Shown: positions 60,505 through 64,000 of the stretch, piece by piece | How positions within the stretch are numbered: the stretch's first letter is position 1 | How the letters are laid out: every line of letters begins with the position of its first letter | Assembly: GCA_964059195.1 (NCBI GenBank) | Contig: CAXKWD010000007.1 | Span: 2,108,001 to 2,172,000, forward strand | Direction of reading: 5' to 3' | Source of the DNA: Ectobius pallidus | Lineage: Eukaryota > Arthropoda > Insecta > Blattodea > Ectobiidae | DNA: 64,000 nt | Made by a program: the position numbers and the translations under genes | The notes under the pieces: generated by a model | What the model saw: only the letters and a program-made list of their open reading frames with translations | Told to the model about the DNA's origin: nothing | The model's database searches: none

Positions 60505-62037
60505 GTGTCCAACTGACAAGTCCTGCTTTTGAAGGTCATGAAGTGTCCCTGGTGGTGGTTTTATGAACTTCTTGATGAGGTTCTCATCCTCTGGTATTTC
60601 GAAATTCATGAGATTCCTCTCAAATTTCTTTATATAGATTCTCTCCCAGATGTCCAGTTCTTTTGGTTTGCTTACTGATTTTAACAATTTTGGTTCTCTA
60701 CAAATTCTGTGGTCATTTTCCCAAGAATGCGTTGCAACGGCCGATTTTTCCAACTGACAATTTTTAAGGTTTCTCATGTGTTCTTTAAACCTAGTCTCAA
60801 CATTTCTTTTTGTTTTTCCTATATAAATCTTGCTGCAGTTAGTACAATTTATCTGATAGATCCCTGATTTCTTTCCAGTAGGTATATCATCATTCTGTTT
60901 GGTTTGAATCAAATTTTTTATGCTGAATCTGTTGTGAGTGGCCAAAGTTATGTTATGATCCTTGAATATTTTTTGAAATTTCGGTGTTGCCCAGGGGTGG
61001 TGAGTGAACCTTTTGAACTTTGTTTTTTCTCTTTCGGTAGACAATGTAGTAATTTTTCTTATATCTTTCTGTTTTTTAAATTTGGCTATTTTTTTATCTA
61101 TTAGTCTTTTGTCGAAACCATTCATTTTAGCAGTTACTAGTATGTGATTGTATTCATTATTGTATTCTTCAACTGTAAGGGGAATGTTCACCAATCTGTG
61201 GGTCAGGCTATTGAACACTGCATGCTTATGTGGTATGGGGTTATGGCTATCTGCTTTGATGTAGTTTTCTGTATGAGTGGGTTTCCTGAATATTCCAAAT
61301 TCTAATTTGCCAACTGTTCTTTTTATCTTCAAATCCAAAAAATTTAGTGTTTTTTCTTTCTCAATCTCAACTGTGAATTTTACAGAATTTTCTTGTAGAT
61401 TTAATAGTTTAAGTGCATCATCAATTTGCTTTTCACTGACCACAGCAAAGACGTCATCCACATATCTATACCAATGTTTGAAAATGTATGGGAAAGACTC
61501 TGTCATGTGAGTTTCAAAGTGACTCATGAAAAGGTTTGCTAGAAATGGTGATAAAGGATTGCCCATCGCTAAGCCTGATTCTTGCTGGTATAATTTATCA
61601 TTGAAAGAAAAGAAATTCTGATCTATGCAGACTTTTGTGAGTTTTTCATATTCTTCTATTGTATCCTTTTCTAAGCCTATGTCTTTCAGCCAATTTTGCA
61701 GGTAAGTCATCACTTTGTCTTTTGGTATGCTGGGGAACAAAGATTTTACATCGAAAGAAACCAGTCTGTCTTGAGGAAGCAGTTCTATGTCTTCAATTTT
61801 TTCTATTAATTCTAAAGAGTTTTTTATGCTGCGGGTCTTGAAATCAGGTAATGTTTGAAATTTCTGAGTCAACCATTTTGCCACATAATAAGTAGGGGTA
61901 TTGATGTTATTGATGATAGGCCTCATTTGGTTCCCAACTTTATGAATTTTTGGTAGGCCATATATTCGTCCTAAAGTAGGGTTATGTGATTTCAATCTGT
62001 ATCTCTCTTGTTTTGTGATGATTTTACATCCTTTCAA
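60475..62037 (-). CDS. Penelope-like reverse transcriptase with GIY-YIG endonuclease
   Basis: 520 open residues. RT motifs: LGRIYGLPKIHK (23-34), LVSFDVKSLFPSIP (92-105), GLAMGNPLSPFLANLF (155-170), catalytic YVDD (192-195) and TLNFLDLKI. The endonuclease starts SGIYQINCTNCSKIYIGKTK (391-410) with the paired GIY/YIG, then R-rich ETRFKEHMRN and WERIYIKKFE. A CxxC sits between GIY and YIG, as in Penelope elements. The normal N-terminal extension (100-200 residues) is missing and the first ATG is probably internal. No frameshift, so it decayed little after insertion. The stop TGA overlaps the GAAA of a hammerhead-like fold. Confidence 0.9.
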   Translation of the reverse strand: MKGCKIITKQERYRLKSHNPTLGRIYGLPKIHKVGNQMRPIINNINTPTYYVAKWLTQKFQTLPDFKTRSIKNSLELIEKIEDIELLPQDRLVSFDVKSLFPSIPKDKVMTYLQNWLKDIGLEKDTIEEYEKLTKVCIDQNFFSFNDKLYQQESGLAMGNPLSPFLANLFMSHFETHMTESFPYIFKHWYRYVDDVFAVVSEKQIDDALKLLNLQENSVKFTVEIEKEKTLNFLDLKIKRTVGKLEFGIFRKPTHTENYIKADSHNPIPHKHAVFNSLTHRLVNIPLTVEEYNNEYNHILVTAKMNGFDKRLIDKKIAKFKKQKDIRKITTLSTEREKTKFKRFTHHPWATPKFQKIFKDHNITLATHNRFSIKNLIQTKQNDDIPTGKKSGIYQINCTNCSKIYIGKTKRNVETRFKEHMRNLKNCQLEKSAVATHSWENDHRICREPKLLKSVSKPKELDIWERIYIKKFERNLMNFEIPEDENLIKKFIKPPPGTLHDLQKQDLSVGHVAEDGDKGP

Positions 62038-62060
62038 TACCTCATCTACTGTTTGATGCT

Positions 62061-64000
62061 TTTATTTAAAGGGTTTGATTTTTAAATATTTAAATATTTA
62101 CATAATTAATATTTGCAAGATTAATTATAAAATATTATAGACATTAATAATGCTAACAATATTAAAAGTTGGAAATGTTGAAATATCAAACATCAAATAT
62201 TAGTATAAGAAAGTTTCTTGGTTTGGGCAGAGATTCGAAGAATTGAATATTATAATGGGACAGGAAAATACACTGGTAGAATACAATAGTTAAGGGAATA
62301 GCCAGCTTAGTACTTCTTCAGAAATACATTGTTTGAAAACCGAGTGAAATTCAAAAGGATTGCAGGTAATAAGCAATTTTATTGTGCTCATAGGTAAAAC
62401 CAGGGCTTAGACGAAAGTTAGTACACAATGGAAGGGAAGCTATACGGAGAAAAAATATTCTAAGAATCACTAGGGAGGCAGCGTCCCTTAAGGACCAATC
62501 ATGTCGCACTTTAGCCTAAGTGCATAGTGATATGAAAAATAGTCCAACCAATGAGAATTAGGAACTATTTTGCATGTAACTGGAAGGGCGAGGTTTCTTG
62601 GGTGGTGACAGAAATTGGGATAGAGAGATCTGTGACGGCTTCGAGACTGGCTATCGGCTTGGGGGGCCGATAAAGTGTTGTACACATTGTAAGTACTTTA
62701 AATTAGGAAACCCTCAGGAATTGTAGTAAAGTTTATTGCATTAATTGGGGAGAGTTTAGTCCCATATTAAGTAAAGTATTGAATCATTATACCGTAGTGA
62801 GACGGTGATATAAGAACACATTACATACTTTGTAACTTTGATAAGTTTAGCCCCCCAGCCGTAACGGTTAAGTTGAAGCCTAGGTCAAAAACAGTCACAC
62901 CGTAGAACTCGCCTGTAGTAACACGTGCCAGTAATTTCAGTCACAGTAAATCCCTTATTAATAAGCAATTTCTACCGGAACTTTGAACCTTGTGTAATTG
63001 TTGTGTGGAATAAACTTCAATCCTACCAGTTAACTCAATCTTTAATTGGTAACTTTAGTTCCCTATAATCGCTGTTCCCTGAGATAAAGAGTCGAATAAG
63101 TATAAGTATAAGTATAAGTAGTGAGGTGAAGAAGAAGACGTCATCGCAGACGGAAGCAACCCTGTAAGTACCCATAGTACATCCACATCAACCACCCAAG
63201 AATGCTACTTCATACTAATAGCCTATGGCTTAAAAACCGGCATAATACGTGGCTACAGAATGTGTATCGGCCCTGGTGAATTTATACTTATGAACTGTAT
63301 TCTTATTTAATTCTTCAGATAGCCTAGTGTATCCAATTTCAGTGTAATTCTTGACAGGAATTTTCAATCTTATCTTGTATACGATGAATTCTGAATCTGT
63401 ATAACTTTAGGATGCCGACTGTACATAACTAGCTCTGGTGGCAGAATTATGAATCTATCTTCATTGGACATAACACATATAACCAGTCTCAATTTACAAC
63501 ATACATAAAAACAATAAATACGGTATCAATGTAAATCTGCTGGCAGTTCTTCATTATGTTAAAGGAGTGTGCGGCTCTAATAATTCTGAGATGACTGTAC
63601 AAACGTATATGAAAATTTAGTTTAGAGATATTTGTGTTTAAAAATGTAACAGTTTTCTGACTTAACCAATGCATTCCAGGATCGTAATCCTCATCTTCAT
63701 TCTCTTGGTCCTATCTTCCTTTGTATTCGTACATGGTGGATGATCAGTTGAAATATTTTTTCTGATTTTACATTCACGGAAATTCCATTTTAATGTATTT
63801 CTAGGCAGGCAAAATATTGCAAAACAGTATGAAAGCATATATCTATTCTTGTTCAAGAATATTCAGAGAATTTTGTCCCGCTAAAAACCAGAAAAGTGAT
63901 TTTTAATTATCTAAAAGAAGGTTCTCTTAAAATAAACTTTTAATTTAAAAGTTACGAAAGTCTCAAATAATAATTTCAATATGTCTGTGCACTCAGATTC
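62061..64000. other. Intergenic, microsatellite (TATAAG)n at 63,096-63,120, no gene
   Basis: AATAAA occurs near 63,010 but no gene ends there that I can support. The longest frames (about 65 codons) show no family resemblance. Confidence 0.5.

Larger units (their letters stand above)
60421..62060 (-). mobile_element. Penelope-like retroelement, 5'-truncated
   Basis: The minus-strand element holds an RT plus GIY-YIG ORF (60,475-62,037), a hammerhead-like motif at the ORF end and the 3' segment TTGGTAAGTGAAGCATAAG shared with other Penelope-linked loci. Upstream of about 62,060 the frame closes in AT-rich DNA, so the N-terminal part is lost. Confidence 0.88.

Noticed and set aside
62880..63130. 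Possible solo LTR with AATAAA near 63,010
   Set aside because: No matching TG...CA ends or target duplication found.

Overview
The window looks like nuclear DNA from an insect, probably a hemimetabolous species with a large, repeat-rich genome (inference: long introns packed with decayed DNA transposons, Penelope and LINE elements and tRNA-derived SINEs; no operons or bacterial signals). Only two host genes are supported. They are divergent and face away from a shared 1.3-kb intergenic region at 49,456-50,763.

Minus strand, 49,455 down to 4,695: a complete p107/p130-type retinoblastoma-family (pocket protein) gene. I reassembled 14 coding exons from splice sites and phase; they join without a frame break into about 1,042 residues. 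The exons hold the RB N-terminal domain, pocket A box, a spacer with a KKRLF cyclin-docking motif, pocket B box and a C-terminal tail rich in SP/TP sites. Plus strand, 50,764 to 53,372: a compact six-exon gene for mitochondrial ribosome-binding factor A (about 328 residues), including a GC-AG intron. The shared intergenic region carries five E2F-like motifs, fitting cell-cycle control of the Rb-family gene.

The rest is mobile DNA. 1-4.7 kb: a piggyBac-like relic, then a hAT element with a piggyBac-type MITE and another TIR element inside it. Introns 12 and 11 (6-20.7 kb): Tigger-like and hAT MITEs, a tRNA-derived SINE, two foldback palindromes and a 2.5-kb palindromic composite. Introns 8 to 3: TIR elements, a deleted mariner, Penelope relics and a third foldback. 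Introns 2 and 1 (37-49 kb): a 2.8-kb LINE, two LINE fragments, and a 3.8-kb DNA transposon with about 535-bp inverted repeats whose transposase frame is open except for one TGA. 54-62 kb: a cluster of Penelope-like elements, the best being a reverse transcriptase plus GIY-YIG ORF at 60,475-62,037.

The most interesting signal is a set of hammerhead-ribozyme-like motifs. They sit in the foldback palindromes and at the 3' end of the Penelope ORF, where the ORF stop codon TGA overlaps the hammerhead GAAA. The copy at 35,676-35,984 matches the hammerhead core on both strands, apart from one extra U before stem II.
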